In this document: positions 26,226 to 33,941 of the stretch, in pieces
How the letters are laid out: each line of letters begins with the position of its first letter
Numbering within the stretch: the stretch's first letter is position 1
Source: Clostridium fungisolvens
GTDB lineage: Bacteria > Bacillota > Clostridia > Clostridiales > Clostridiaceae
DNA length: 64,000 nt
Direction: 5' to 3'
Assembly (NCBI RefSeq): GCF_014193895.1
Contig: NZ_BLZR01000001.1
Span: forward strand, 4,989,475 to 5,053,474
Position numbers and translations under genes: made by a program
Notes under the pieces: model-generated
Seen by the model: the letters and a program-made list of their open reading frames with translations, nothing else
Database searches by the model: none
What the model was told of the DNA's origin: nothing

Positions 26226-26274
26226 AAAAATCGTGACAACTAAATAATATATATTCAGATTACATCAATAGTAT

Positions 26275-26364
26275 GGAGAGATGTCCGAGTGGTTGAAGGA
26301 GCACGCCTGGAAAGCGTGTGTAGGGGAAACTCTACCGGGGGTTCGAATCCCCCTCTGTCCGCCA
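26275..26364 (+). tRNA. tRNA-Ser(GGA)
   Basis: 90 nucleotides with encoded CCA, the anticodon loop CTGGAAA (anticodon GGA), a long variable arm (TAGGGGAAACTCTA) and T-loop TTCGAAT in a GGGGG/CCCCC stem. The class II long arm marks it as serine. The acceptor stem GGAGAGA/TCTGTCC has an unpaired G-G at positions 4 and 69; the usual clostridial partner would be TCTCTCC. It lies two bases before the SRP RNA, a common Firmicute arrangement, and shares its promoter. Confidence 0.95.
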
Positions 26365-26366
26365 TA

Positions 26367-26633
26367 GTCGTGCTAGACGGGGAGTTAGCGGTGCCCTGTA
26401 CCTGCAATCCGCTACAGCAGGGTTTAATTCCTCATCGAGGCCTTAATCTGTGAGGCCTGCCCCATGTAAGTGGTGTTGATGGCTGGGTCCCACGCAACGG
26501 CAGCCCGTGAACCTCGTCAGGTCCGGAAGGAAGCAGCGATAAGCGGTTCCTGTCGTGTGCCGTGGAGCAGCCTGGCCTGAGCTAACTGCATGGGTAACGC
26601 TCATAGATTATTGTCGACATGAGGTGCACGACT
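26367..26633 (+). ncRNA. ffs: Signal recognition particle RNA, large (Alu-containing) form
   Basis: The ends GTCGTGC (26367) and GCACGAC (ending 26633) pair to close the molecule. The 5' part shows the Firmicute Alu domain sequence CTGCAATCCGCTA. The conserved Ffh-binding apex GGTCCGGAAGGAAGCAGC is at about 26520-26537. About 267 nucleotides, the size of Bacillus/Clostridium scRNA. It forms the SRP with Ffh to target membrane proteins. In many relatives dnaX is next; here it is 9.5 kb away. Confidence 0.97.
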
Positions 26634-26647
26634 TTTAATCTGAATGT

Positions 26648-26687
26648 AAAAGCCTTTCAGCATTTATATGCTGAAAGGCTTTTTTTA
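26648..26687 (+). terminator. Terminator after SRP RNA
   Basis: A 16-bp perfect stem (26648-26663 with 26668-26683), 4-base loop, and an uninterrupted T run. Confidence 0.9.
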
Positions 26688-26720
26688 CTTTAAAGAAAGA
26701 TATAAAACTTCTATTCGGAT

Positions 26721-26763
26721 TAAACCTATATATTTCAACGCTTTCAGAAGTTTTTATGGCGAT
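26721..26763 (+). repeat. Intergenic repeat family 3, copy 1
   Basis: The stretch from AAACCTATATATTTC to AGAAGTTTTTATGGCGAT closely matches 58426-58466 in the same orientation. An outer inverted repeat (AAAACTTCT at 26704, AGAAGTTTT at 26746) encloses it. Not coding. Confidence 0.45.
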
Positions 26764-26785
26764 ACAGTAAAAAAATAAAACTTAT

Positions 26786-26873
26786 TCGCCTGCCAAATTT
26801 TCCTCATATACATTCGGAAAGGCAGATGCGTTAAAAAAGCTCACTGAAGAAAGTCGCTTCAGTAAGCTTTTTT
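26786..26873 (+). repeat. Hairpin-terminator element, copy B
   Basis: 26786-26832 repeats the core hairpin of copy A with only a few base changes, mostly outside the stems (CTGCC/GGCAG, TTTTCC/GGAAA, loop TCATATACATTC). 26833-26873 is a 16-bp terminator stem with one mismatch and a TTTTTT tail, also related to that of copy A. It stands between the SRP RNA terminator and the convergent ABC permease gene, so it does not precede a gene. Confidence 0.6.
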
Positions 26874-26939
26874 ATTCTTTAGAAATTTATACATCAATTA
26901 CATCTGCGTGTAATTATGCGAACAGACTTAAGAAATAAT

Positions 26940-28070
26940 CTAATCTAGTTTTTTTCTAAATCGTACTATACTAAGTGTTAAAAGAACTAAACCAAGTATA
27001 AATAATAAGGTTACATCTTGGACTAAATAGTTTATGGTCAAACCTTTCAGTACAATACCTCTTATTATATTTAGGAAATAAGTTAATGGAATAACATTGC
27101 CTATATACTGTATTACCTTAGGCATAGCCTCTCTTGGAAATACAAACCCAGATAGTAGGACGCTTGGAAGAAGCGCAAGGAAAGCCATTTGCATAGCTTG
27201 AAGTTGGGTCTTGGCTATAGTGGATATCAATATTCCTATTGCTAGAGCACAGATAACAAAGCCGAAACCTAAGAATATTAATAGTGGAATGCTTCCTGCA
27301 ACAGGTACGTTAAACCAGTATATACCTAGGATTAAAGCATATATAAAGTCTGCAAATCCAATAACTATATAGGGAACAAGTTTTCCTAAGATTATTTCAG
27401 GAGACTTCAAAGGAGAAACTATAAGTTGCTCTATGGTACCTCTTTCTTTTTCTCTAACTAAAGCAAAAGCAGTTAGAATTATAGTTATATTCTGCATTAT
27501 AAGTCCTATAAGTCCAGGGATGGTATAGTTTTGGTTTCTCAAGGTTGGATTAAAAAGGACTTTAGTACTAATATCTATGCCAGAAATATTGTTAGTAACA
27601 AGTGTTTTAGAGGTTACCTTTTCTATCAACTTAGAACTTTGACTTTGAGCTGCCATTACACCACTGCTAAAAGCTGTTCTTGCTGTGGTTGGATCAGATC
27701 CATCTACAATAAATTGAACAGTAGGCTTCTCGTGCTTAGCAATTTTATCTGCGTAATCCGGAGGTATTATTAGAGCTGAATGTGCGGTACCATTATTAAT
27801 AGAATCATCGATAATATCTATATTTTGAGCCTTTCCTATCACTTTAAAGTAAGAAGTGTTCTCGAAGCTTTTTATTAGTTCTCTGCTTTCTGCAGTATTA
27901 CTTTGGTCGAGTACAAGCATAGAGATATCCTCTAGTTGAGTAACTACAGCATAGCCGAATAATAATATCATCATAAGAGGCATCATTATTGCTATAGCAA
28001 AGCTTGCTTTATCTCTTTTTATTTGTATGAACTCCTTTTTTACTATTGATAAAAATCTCTGCATATTCAT
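26940..28070 (-). CDS. ABC-2 type exporter permease (YhhJ-like)
   Basis: 376 residues with an N-terminal helix, a long external domain (about 45-170) and five C-terminal helices. ALVREKERGTIEQLIVSPL is the typical ABC-2 coupling segment, and FPREAMPKVIQYIGNVIPLTYF the family ending. It is the last gene of a TetR-adaptor-ATPase-permease operon resembling E. coli ybhGFSR/yhiI-rbbA-yhhJ drug-export systems, but with one permease gene instead of two. It starts 2 bases after the ATPase gene stop. Substrate unknown; amphipathic drugs are usual. Confidence 0.9.
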   Translation of the reverse strand: MNMQRFLSIVKKEFIQIKRDKASFAIAIMMPLMMILLFGYAVVTQLEDISMLVLDQSNTAESRELIKSFENTSYFKVIGKAQNIDIIDDSINNGTAHSALIIPPDYADKIAKHEKPTVQFIVDGSDPTTARTAFSSGVMAAQSQSSKLIEKVTSKTLVTNNISGIDISTKVLFNPTLRNQNYTIPGLIGLIMQNITIILTAFALVREKERGTIEQLIVSPLKSPEIILGKLVPYIVIGFADFIYALILGIYWFNVPVAGSIPLLIFLGFGFVICALAIGILISTIAKTQLQAMQMAFLALLPSVLLSGFVFPREAMPKVIQYIGNVIPLTYFLNIIRGIVLKGLTINYLVQDVTLLFILGLVLLTLSIVRFRKKLD

Positions 28071-28072
28071 AG

Positions 28073-28858
28073 CTAAGACCTCTCTTCACCGATTAAAAAT
28101 TTTAAATCTTCGAAAGATGATTGAACTTTTTGATTAGTTGATTTCTCTACGTATTTGATAAAAACATCTTCTAGGTTAGAGGCGTTTTCTTGTTTTATAA
28201 GTTCTTCAGGAGTACCTAAAGCTATGAGTTTACTATTGAATATAAATGCTATATTATCACAGCTTTGAGCTTCATCCATGTAGTGAGTAGTAACTAGTAT
28301 TGTTATACCCTGCTTAGCTAGTGTAAATATCATTTGCCAGAATATTCGTCTAGATACTGGATCAACTCCAGCAGTAGGTTCATCTAAGATTAGTATTTTA
28401 GGTTTATGAATTAAAGCACATCCTAAAGCAAGCCTTTGTTTCCAACCACCTGATAAGTTTCTAGTTAGTACATTTTCTCTTCCAGTCAAACCAGCCATAG
28501 AAATTATACCTTTTTTTCGCTCATTTCTCTGTTTACTTGTAAGCCCGTAGATACCTGCGTAAAAATCTAGATTTTCATTAACTGTTAGATCTTCATATAA
28601 ACTGAATTTTTGAGACATATATCCTATATTTTGTTTTACTTTTGCAACATTTTTGGCAACATCATAATTTAGTATTCGAGCAGATCCATCAGTAGGAGTC
28701 AGTACTCCGCAAAGCATTCTTATTGTAGTGGATTTGCCAGAACCATTTGGTCCTAAAAATCCAAATATCTTTCCTTCTGGTACATTAAAGCTTATATTAT
28801 CAACGGCAATATAGTTTCCAAATTTTTTAGTTAGACCATTAACTTCAATAGCATTCAT
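28073..28858 (-). CDS. ABC exporter ATP-binding protein
   Basis: 261 residues from ATG 28858, with GAGGTG 6 bases upstream; a GTG at 28867 overlaps this site. Complete ABC motifs: Walker A GPNGSGKST, Q-loop YMSQKFSLYEDLT, signature LSGGWKQRLALGCAL (the W is common in this DrrA/YbhF class), Walker B ILILDEPTAGVDP and the H-loop TTHYMDEAQ. It energises export through the permease just downstream. Part of the TetR-controlled operon. Confidence 0.93.
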   Translation of the reverse strand: MNAIEVNGLTKKFGNYIAVDNISFNVPEGKIFGFLGPNGSGKSTTIRMLCGVLTPTDGSARILNYDVAKNVAKVKQNIGYMSQKFSLYEDLTVNENLDFYAGIYGLTSKQRNERKKGIISMAGLTGRENVLTRNLSGGWKQRLALGCALIHKPKILILDEPTAGVDPVSRRIFWQMIFTLAKQGITILVTTHYMDEAQSCDNIAFIFNSKLIALGTPEELIKQENASNLEDVFIKYVEKSTNQKVQSSFEDLKFLIGEERS

Positions 28859-28869
28859 ATATATCACCT

Positions 28870-29610
28870 CTATTCTAGAATAACATCTGCCATAAGTCCT
28901 GGAGTAGCTGTACTGCTATCATCAAGTTTTAGTTTTACTTCGAATAATGTTTTTTCTTTATCATCTTTAGTCTCAACATTTTTTGGAGTGAATTCAGATT
29001 GATCTGATATATAAGTTATCTTACCTTTTTCTGTTTTATCATTAAATTTTATAGTTAAGGAGCTATTTAACTTTACCTTACTTCTCTTAGATTCTTCTAT
29101 ATATATTTTTATATATTTATTTTTTAAATCAGTGACTTTTGCTACATTCATGCCAGGAGTAACCAAGTCACCCTTATGAACTAATATTTCAGTTACATTG
29201 CCATCAATAGAAGATGTTATAGATGTTTTTTCAATTTGCAGTTTTGCTAAATCAACGGATGCTTGAGCTTGATCTATTGCACCTTGTGCTTCTTCTTTGA
29301 TAGAAGTTTTTGCGGTGTCAGGTATATCTGATTGTTTGGCTTTAGCAATCCTTAGTGCTGCTTCAGCTTGCTGTTTTTGGAGTTCATAAGATTTTGAATC
29401 TACTTGAATGACTTTATCACCAGACTTTACTGGAGAGCCATCTGATATGTTGATTTCATTTACCTTTCCGGTTACTTCTGAAGATATATTAAAGTTTTCT
29501 GATTCTACAGTACCTGTATAAATATTGTTGTTGGAAGTTTTATTTGTGCTACAACCTGCTAGACTTAATGTTGTTAATAATAAGATAAAAGAAAAAATTT
29601 TTTTAATCAT
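28870..29610 (-). CDS. HlyD/MacA-like adaptor lipoprotein of the ABC exporter
   Basis: 246 residues. A lipoprotein signal ends in LAGC (C19). The mature part has the biotinyl-lipoyl-like halves VTGKVNEINISDGSPVKSGD and SSIDGNVTEILVHKGDLVTPG separated by a short helical hairpin (about 75-120, Ala/Gln/Lys-rich), then a beta-barrel domain. In a Gram-positive cell it would be tethered outside the membrane and help the ABC pump hand over substrate. It lies between TetR and the ATPase in one operon. Confidence 0.88.
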   Translation of the reverse strand: MIKKIFSFILLLTTLSLAGCSTNKTSNNNIYTGTVESENFNISSEVTGKVNEINISDGSPVKSGDKVIQVDSKSYELQKQQAEAALRIAKAKQSDIPDTAKTSIKEEAQGAIDQAQASVDLAKLQIEKTSITSSIDGNVTEILVHKGDLVTPGMNVAKVTDLKNKYIKIYIEESKRSKVKLNSSLTIKFNDKTEKGKITYISDQSEFTPKNVETKDDKEKTLFEVKLKLDDSSTATPGLMADVILE

Positions 29611-29622
29611 TTTACAATCCTC

Positions 29623-30228
29623 CTATTTTTTGTTTAAGCCGTTTAAGAACAAATCTATAATGAGATCAATTTGTTCATCATCATTCATATTTACAAGGCT
29701 AGGAATTAGTTGTCTTTGAATAATGTAAATACTAAGAGTGCCTACTAATGCTCTCGCTGCTATTGTAGGATTAATATCTCTAAATACGCCTCTAGCTATA
29801 CCGGATTTTATAAAGTCTTCTAATAGCAGTTTTCCTTTTGAAGCCATATCCACTAGAAATGAATTTCTTAAATCTTCATGAAACTGCAATTCTGTGATGA
29901 CTACTTTAATTAAGTCCCAATGCTTATCTATTATATCTAATCTATCCTTAGCAATGGCTTTTAATGTGATTTTTGGATCCATTCCTTCATGATCTTTAAG
30001 AATCTTATTGATTCTCGAGGTTATAAACATTTCGCTAAAAACCTCAATAAGTTTTACCATAGCACCGGTTAATAATTCTTTTTTTGTTTTAAAGTATCTA
30101 AATATAGTGCCTTCAGCGACTCCTGCGCTTTTAGCTATTTCACTAGTTGTAGCTGCACTAAAACCTTTTTCAGAAAAAATCTTTATTGCAGCTTCTAAAA
30201 TTATTTGTTCCTTATTTTCTTTAACCAT
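29623..30228 (-). CDS. TetR/AcrR-family repressor of the ABC exporter operon
   Basis: 201 residues from ATG 30228 with AAAGGAGGG 6 bases upstream; the longer frame to 30300 has no site and crosses the promoter. The helix-turn-helix is FSAATTSEIAKSAGVAEGTI followed by FRYFKTKKELL (about 20-62). The rest is a helical ligand-binding domain. It is the first gene of the operon, and a perfect palindrome overlaps its promoter, so it most likely represses itself and the exporter until a toxic ligand binds. Confidence 0.9.
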   Translation of the reverse strand: MVKENKEQIILEAAIKIFSEKGFSAATTSEIAKSAGVAEGTIFRYFKTKKELLTGAMVKLIEVFSEMFITSRINKILKDHEGMDPKITLKAIAKDRLDIIDKHWDLIKVVITELQFHEDLRNSFLVDMASKGKLLLEDFIKSGIARGVFRDINPTIAARALVGTLSIYIIQRQLIPSLVNMNDDEQIDLIIDLFLNGLNKK

Positions 30229-30246
30229 TATACCCTCCTTTAAAAA

Positions 30247-30294
30247 TGAGTGATTACTCACTTTTATATTATGCCTTTTTATCAATTTTGTAAA
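30247..30294 (-). promoter_or_regulatory. Promoter and TetR operator of the ABC exporter operon
   Basis: On the - strand, TTTACA (30294-30289), 17-base spacer, TAATAT (30271-30266). TGAGT-GATT-ACTCA (30247-30260), extended to AGTGAGTAATCACTCA, covers the expected start of transcription. The spacing is ideal for repression by a TetR dimer. Confidence 0.75.
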
Positions 30295-30410
30295 CAACAA
30301 TTAAAGAGTTCTTTAGAGAATAATTAAGTTAGATTTATTTGAAAAGCTAAGGATTTAAGAATTTTATGTCATACATAGGTCAATAATTGTATATAGGAAT
30401 ATTTAATAAG

Positions 30411-30461
30411 GCTGTACCACTTCGATCCAAAATAATAAGTTTTAGTACGAAGTGGTACATC
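30411..30461. repeat. Short palindromic copy of the GATGTAYCACTTCG element
   Basis: TGTACCACTTCG (30413-30424) is exactly inverted at 30448-30459, separated by 23 bases. It consists of just the two terminal repeats, without the inner hairpin seen in longer copies. It lies between the TetR promoter and the DedA gene. Confidence 0.55.
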
Positions 30462-30568
30462 AATAATAAATTTTACACATAATCATCCCATATTCTTTGA
30501 TTAAAGCTAAAGTTTGTGGCATAATATTTCTAGAATATTTGTTAAATTTAAGTATAAGGAGATAATAG

Positions 30569-31192
30569 ATGATAGAATTCATAGTAAGTTGGGCTATATA
30601 TGTTTTGGGTAAACTTGGGTACTTTGGTGTTTTTTCATTAATGGCGTTAGAAAGTGCATGTATTCCTATACCAAGTGAAGCTATATTGCCTTTTGGAGGA
30701 TACCTAGCTTCAAGTGCCTATACTGGCAATAAGCTAAACCTTATCTTAGTTATAATAATTGGAACTTTAGGTGGAACTTTTGGATCAGTATGTATTTATT
30801 ATATTGGAGCTAAAGGGGGAAGACCTTTAGTTGAAAAATATGCAGAGAAGTTAAGGTTATCAAAATCTCATTTAGAAATGAGCGATAATTATTTTAATAA
30901 ATATGGGGAAAAGATAGCATTTTTTTCGAGACTTTTGCCTATAATAAGAACTTTTATATCTCTACCAGCAGGAATAAGTAAAATGAATTTTAAGAAGTTT
31001 GTATTTTATACTTTTGTTGGATCTTTAATATGGAGCATAATTTTAGGCTATGCGGGATATATGATGGGTGAAAATTGGACTAAGATTCGTTCATGGTTAC
31101 ATATTGCAGATTATATAGTTGTAGTTGCAGTTGTAGTTTTAATTGGATATTGGATTGTAAATAGAAGAAGAAAAGCTGTTACAGAAGAATAG
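30569..31192 (+). CDS. DedA-family membrane protein
   Basis: 207 residues with AAGGAGATA before the ATG. Features of the DedA/VTT family: ALESACIPIPSEAILPFGGY near the N-terminus, GRPLVEKYAEKLRLSK, and FSRLLPIIRTFISLPAGISKM in the middle, followed by two helices. DedA proteins are thought to flip lipids such as undecaprenyl phosphate or phospholipids across the membrane. It precedes an XRE-TPR regulator by about 40 bases with no terminator between, so the two may be co-transcribed. Confidence 0.9.
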   Translation: MIEFIVSWAIYVLGKLGYFGVFSLMALESACIPIPSEAILPFGGYLASSAYTGNKLNLILVIIIGTLGGTFGSVCIYYIGAKGGRPLVEKYAEKLRLSKSHLEMSDNYFNKYGEKIAFFSRLLPIIRTFISLPAGISKMNFKKFVFYTFVGSLIWSIILGYAGYMMGENWTKIRSWLHIADYIVVVAVVVLIGYWIVNRRRKAVTEE

Positions 31193-31232
31193 TAAATATA
31201 ATTATTTATTTAAGATATACGAGGTGATTAAT

Positions 31233-32516
31233 TTGAATTTCTACGATCCTGGTGCAAAGATAAGGCTTATGAGAAAGAGATTTCATATGAATCAATCAGA
31301 ATTAGAAGATAGTAATATGACTAGAGCATTCATAAGTATGATGGAAAGCGGTAAAAGAAGAGTAAGTAAGTCAAGTTCAAAGATATTAGCTGAAAAGTTT
31401 AATGACAAGGGAAGAGAAGTAGGTTTAGAGCTAAAATTAGATGATGACTATTTTTCTAGGGAGCCCCATGAAGATGCAAGGGTCTATTGTAGTAACGAAT
31501 TAATGAAAGATAATAATAGACATGGTCAATTTGAAGAATTATTGTTCATATCCACTGAATTTAATTTAGACGATATAACGGCAGAAATCTATAAAAAGGA
31601 TGCAGATAAGTATTTAGAAGAGGTTGATTATTCAAAGGCATTTATAAATTATTCAAATTCATTAGGAAAACTTAAAGAGTTAAAATTAAAAGAGTTACAA
31701 ACATATGTATATAAGCAAATGGGTGTTTGTAAACTAAAAAGAAATGAATATGATGATGCTATATTTTATTTTAATCAAGCTATGTATTATGCCAAAGATC
31801 TAGGTGATGAAGCCTGCTTTGTTGACGCTAGCTACAACCTTGCTCTCACATATTTCGATATGCAGAAATATAATGAGAGTATAGAAATTTTGGACAAGTA
31901 TATTGTGTTTAATGACAATATTGAACGTGGTTTGAAGATAGATTCAAGAGTTTTGAAAGCAAATTCATTCTATAAACTAGGTAAAAGAAAAGAAGCTGTA
32001 GATGATTACTTTTTAATAATACAAGAACTTTCAGAAGGAGAGCAATACTTGCTAGCTATGCTGTATAGTAATCTAGGTGAGTATTATTACGAGAGTGGTG
32101 AATTACAAGAGAGTATAAAATATATAAATTTAGCTCAAAAAATAAAAAATAGGACAGATAAGAAAACTCTTCCTTATGTATTAAATATAAAAGGTAAGGT
32201 GTTTTTCAAGCAAGGACTTGTAGATGAAAGTATGATGATAATGGAATTAGCTATGAATATGGCTGAAGAATATAGTAATTATTCCATTCTTTTTGAGACA
32301 TATAAGGATTTGATTAATATATATGAATCTATAGAAGATATAGAAAAGATAAAGGATACTTCTTTGAACTTCTTAAGCATACTAGATAAAAATAGCATAG
32401 ATGATGGTAGAAAGTATGCATTAACGAAGTTAGTTGAGGTTGAGCTAAGAAGAAGTAATACTGAAGAAGCTATAAAGCTTTTGGCTCAGCTAGGTAATGC
32501 TATTGAAAACAATTAA
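31233..32516 (+). CDS. XRE-type helix-turn-helix regulator with TPR repeats
   Basis: 427 residues from TTG 31233, which places GAGGTGA 6 bases upstream; the GTG at 31224 is inside that site. Residues 1-60 form an XRE helix-turn-helix (GAKIRLMRKRFHMNQSELED). From about residue 100 the protein is all helical with TPR repeats (ELQTYVYKQMGVCKLKRNEY, ASYNLALTYFDMQKYNESIE, AMLYSNLGEYYYESGELQES). This layout is that of RRNPP-style regulators that bind peptides, but no small peptide gene is evident next to it. It lies directly after dedA and before a hairpin element and the exported SOD. Confidence 0.8.
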   Translation: MNFYDPGAKIRLMRKRFHMNQSELEDSNMTRAFISMMESGKRRVSKSSSKILAEKFNDKGREVGLELKLDDDYFSREPHEDARVYCSNELMKDNNRHGQFEELLFISTEFNLDDITAEIYKKDADKYLEEVDYSKAFINYSNSLGKLKELKLKELQTYVYKQMGVCKLKRNEYDDAIFYFNQAMYYAKDLGDEACFVDASYNLALTYFDMQKYNESIEILDKYIVFNDNIERGLKIDSRVLKANSFYKLGKRKEAVDDYFLIIQELSEGEQYLLAMLYSNLGEYYYESGELQESIKYINLAQKIKNRTDKKTLPYVLNIKGKVFFKQGLVDESMMIMELAMNMAEEYSNYSILFETYKDLINIYESIEDIEKIKDTSLNFLSILDKNSIDDGRKYALTKLVEVELRRSNTEEAIKLLAQLGNAIENN

Positions 32517-32543
32517 ACTGCCATAATATAAAATAAAGGTTGA

Positions 32544-32590
32544 TTACTTGCCGAATTTTCCTAACATATGTTCGGGAAAGCAGGTGCGTA
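32544..32590 (+). repeat. Hairpin element, copy C (leader of exported SOD)
   Basis: A diverged copy of the core hairpin in copies A and B: CTTGC pairs with GCAGG, using a G-U where A and B have C-G, and TTTCC pairs with GGAAA. The loop is TAACATATGTTC. The compensating change suggests RNA structure is kept. It is followed 24 bases later by a hairpin that contains the SOD ribosome binding site rather than by the terminator seen in the other copies. Confidence 0.55.
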
Positions 32591-32614
32591 GAAAATATAA
32601 TATATTTGAATAAT

Positions 32615-32664
32615 AAAACACCTCTTGTAAGAGAATACTACTCTCATAAACAGGAGGTGTTTTT
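32615..32664 (+). promoter_or_regulatory. Hairpin sequestering the SOD ribosome binding site
   Basis: AAAACACCTC (32615-32624) pairs with GAGGTGTTTT (32654-32663), a perfect 10-bp stem with an inner GAGA/TCTC pairing. The right arm contains the AGGAGGTG ribosome binding site for the GTG at 32665. The five Ts at its end also make it a possible terminator. Either way the fold would shut off the gene. Confidence 0.6.
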
Positions 32665-33351
32665 GTGAAAAAAATTATATCTATAACTTTACTAATTGTA
32701 ATGATTTTTTCTATTAGCGTTAGTGCATTTGAGCAAAACATGAAAAAGTTTGAAGTACCACCACTAAAATATGATTATAAGGCACTTGAACCATATATAG
32801 ATGAGCAGACTATGAGATTACATCATGATAAACATCATCAGGCTTATGTAGATAATCTTAATAAGGCACTAGATAAGTATCCAGAGTTATATGGCAAGTC
32901 TTTAGAGGAATTATTGTCTTCTATTGATACCTTACCAAGTGATATTAGAGCTAGTGTAAAAAATAATGGTGGAGGTCATTATAATCATACGTTTTTTTGG
33001 GATATAATGGCTCCTAATAAAGGTGGTAATCCAAAAGGAAATGTAATGAAAGCAATAGACAGAGATTTTGGTTCCTTTATTAACTTTAAGAAGGAATTTA
33101 AGCAAGCTGCCCTGGATAGGTTTGGTTCAGGATGGGCATGGTTATTGAAGGACAATAATGGAAAGTTGTCTATAGTTTCTACTCCAAATCAAGATACGCC
33201 AATACCTTTAGGGCTTAAGCCAATTATAGCTTTAGACGTATGGGAACATGCTTATTACTTAAAATATCAAAATAAAAGAGCAGATTATATAGATGCTTGG
33301 TGGAATGTAGTTAACTGGGATAAAGCTGAACAATTATATAATCAAAGTTGA
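32665..33351 (+). CDS. Exported Mn/Fe superoxide dismutase
   Basis: 228 residues from GTG 32665 behind AGGAGGTG. A signal peptide (about residues 1-21, MKKIISITLLIVMIFSISVS) precedes a complete SOD. Metal ligands are visible: H53 in RLHHDKHH, H108 in GGHYNHTFFW, D191 and H195 in DVWEHAYYLKYQ. The STPNQDTP segment supplies the active-site glutamine of the Mn type. It dismutates superoxide outside the membrane. A cytosolic paralogue is encoded at 62853. The upstream hairpins suggest post-transcriptional control. Confidence 0.93.
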   Translation: MKKIISITLLIVMIFSISVSAFEQNMKKFEVPPLKYDYKALEPYIDEQTMRLHHDKHHQAYVDNLNKALDKYPELYGKSLEELLSSIDTLPSDIRASVKNNGGGHYNHTFFWDIMAPNKGGNPKGNVMKAIDRDFGSFINFKKEFKQAALDRFGSGWAWLLKDNNGKLSIVSTPNQDTPIPLGLKPIIALDVWEHAYYLKYQNKRADYIDAWWNVVNWDKAEQLYNQS

Positions 33352-33377
33352 AAATTAAATTATCTATTGGTGAAAAC

Positions 33378-33430
33378 AAACATAGCTGTATCAATATAAA
33401 TAATCTTATATCGATACAGCTATGTTTTTA
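33378..33430. terminator. Bidirectional terminator between SOD and folA
   Basis: A 15-bp perfect stem (33378-33392 with 33413-33427) with an inner AT pairing and T-rich ends on both strands. Confidence 0.8.
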
Positions 33431-33443
33431 CTAGTAGAATAGC

Positions 33444-33941
33444 CTAGCGTATCTTTCTTATTAAAGAAATAAATTCGTAAGGTATTGTATTTCTTTCATC
33501 CTCAACACCGATTTCTTGTTCTATAATGTCCCAGTCAGAATAATCTATTTTTGGAAAAGTGGTATCTCCATCGAAGTGTTTTTTTACTCTTGTTATATAG
33601 AGTTTACTTGTGTAAGGAAGAAGTTGCGAATATATTTCTCCTCCACCAATTATGAAAACCTCATCCTCAATGTTAGAGAATCTAGTAATAATTTCATCAA
33701 GTGAATTAACCACTTCTACATTTTCGTCTTCAATAAAGAAGTTTTTATCTTTTGTTATAATAACATGATATCTATTTGGGAGAACACCTGGAAGCGATTG
33801 GAAAGTCTTTCGTCCTAAAATAACTGTATGTCCAGAGGTTATTTTTTTAAATCTTTTAAGATCTGCGGGAAGATGCCAGATTAGGTCGTTGTTATTTCCT
33901 ATTACTCCATTTTCTGATATAGCTGCTATTATAGAAAGCAT
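33444..33941 (-). CDS. folA: Dihydrofolate reductase
   Basis: 165 residues, normal DHFR length. The N-terminus IIAAISENGVIGNNNDLIWHL carries the family signature, with GHTVILGRKTF and FIIGGGEIYSQLLPYTSKLYITRV in the expected places. It regenerates tetrahydrofolate from the dihydrofolate made by thymidylate synthase. Its ATG overlaps the thyA stop codon by one base (TAATG), so the two are translationally coupled. Second gene of the thyA-folA unit. Confidence 0.96.
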   Translation of the reverse strand: MLSIIAAISENGVIGNNNDLIWHLPADLKRFKKITSGHTVILGRKTFQSLPGVLPNRYHVIITKDKNFFIEDENVEVVNSLDEIITRFSNIEDEVFIIGGGEIYSQLLPYTSKLYITRVKKHFDGDTTFPKIDYSDWDIIEQEIGVEDERNTIPYEFISLIRKIR

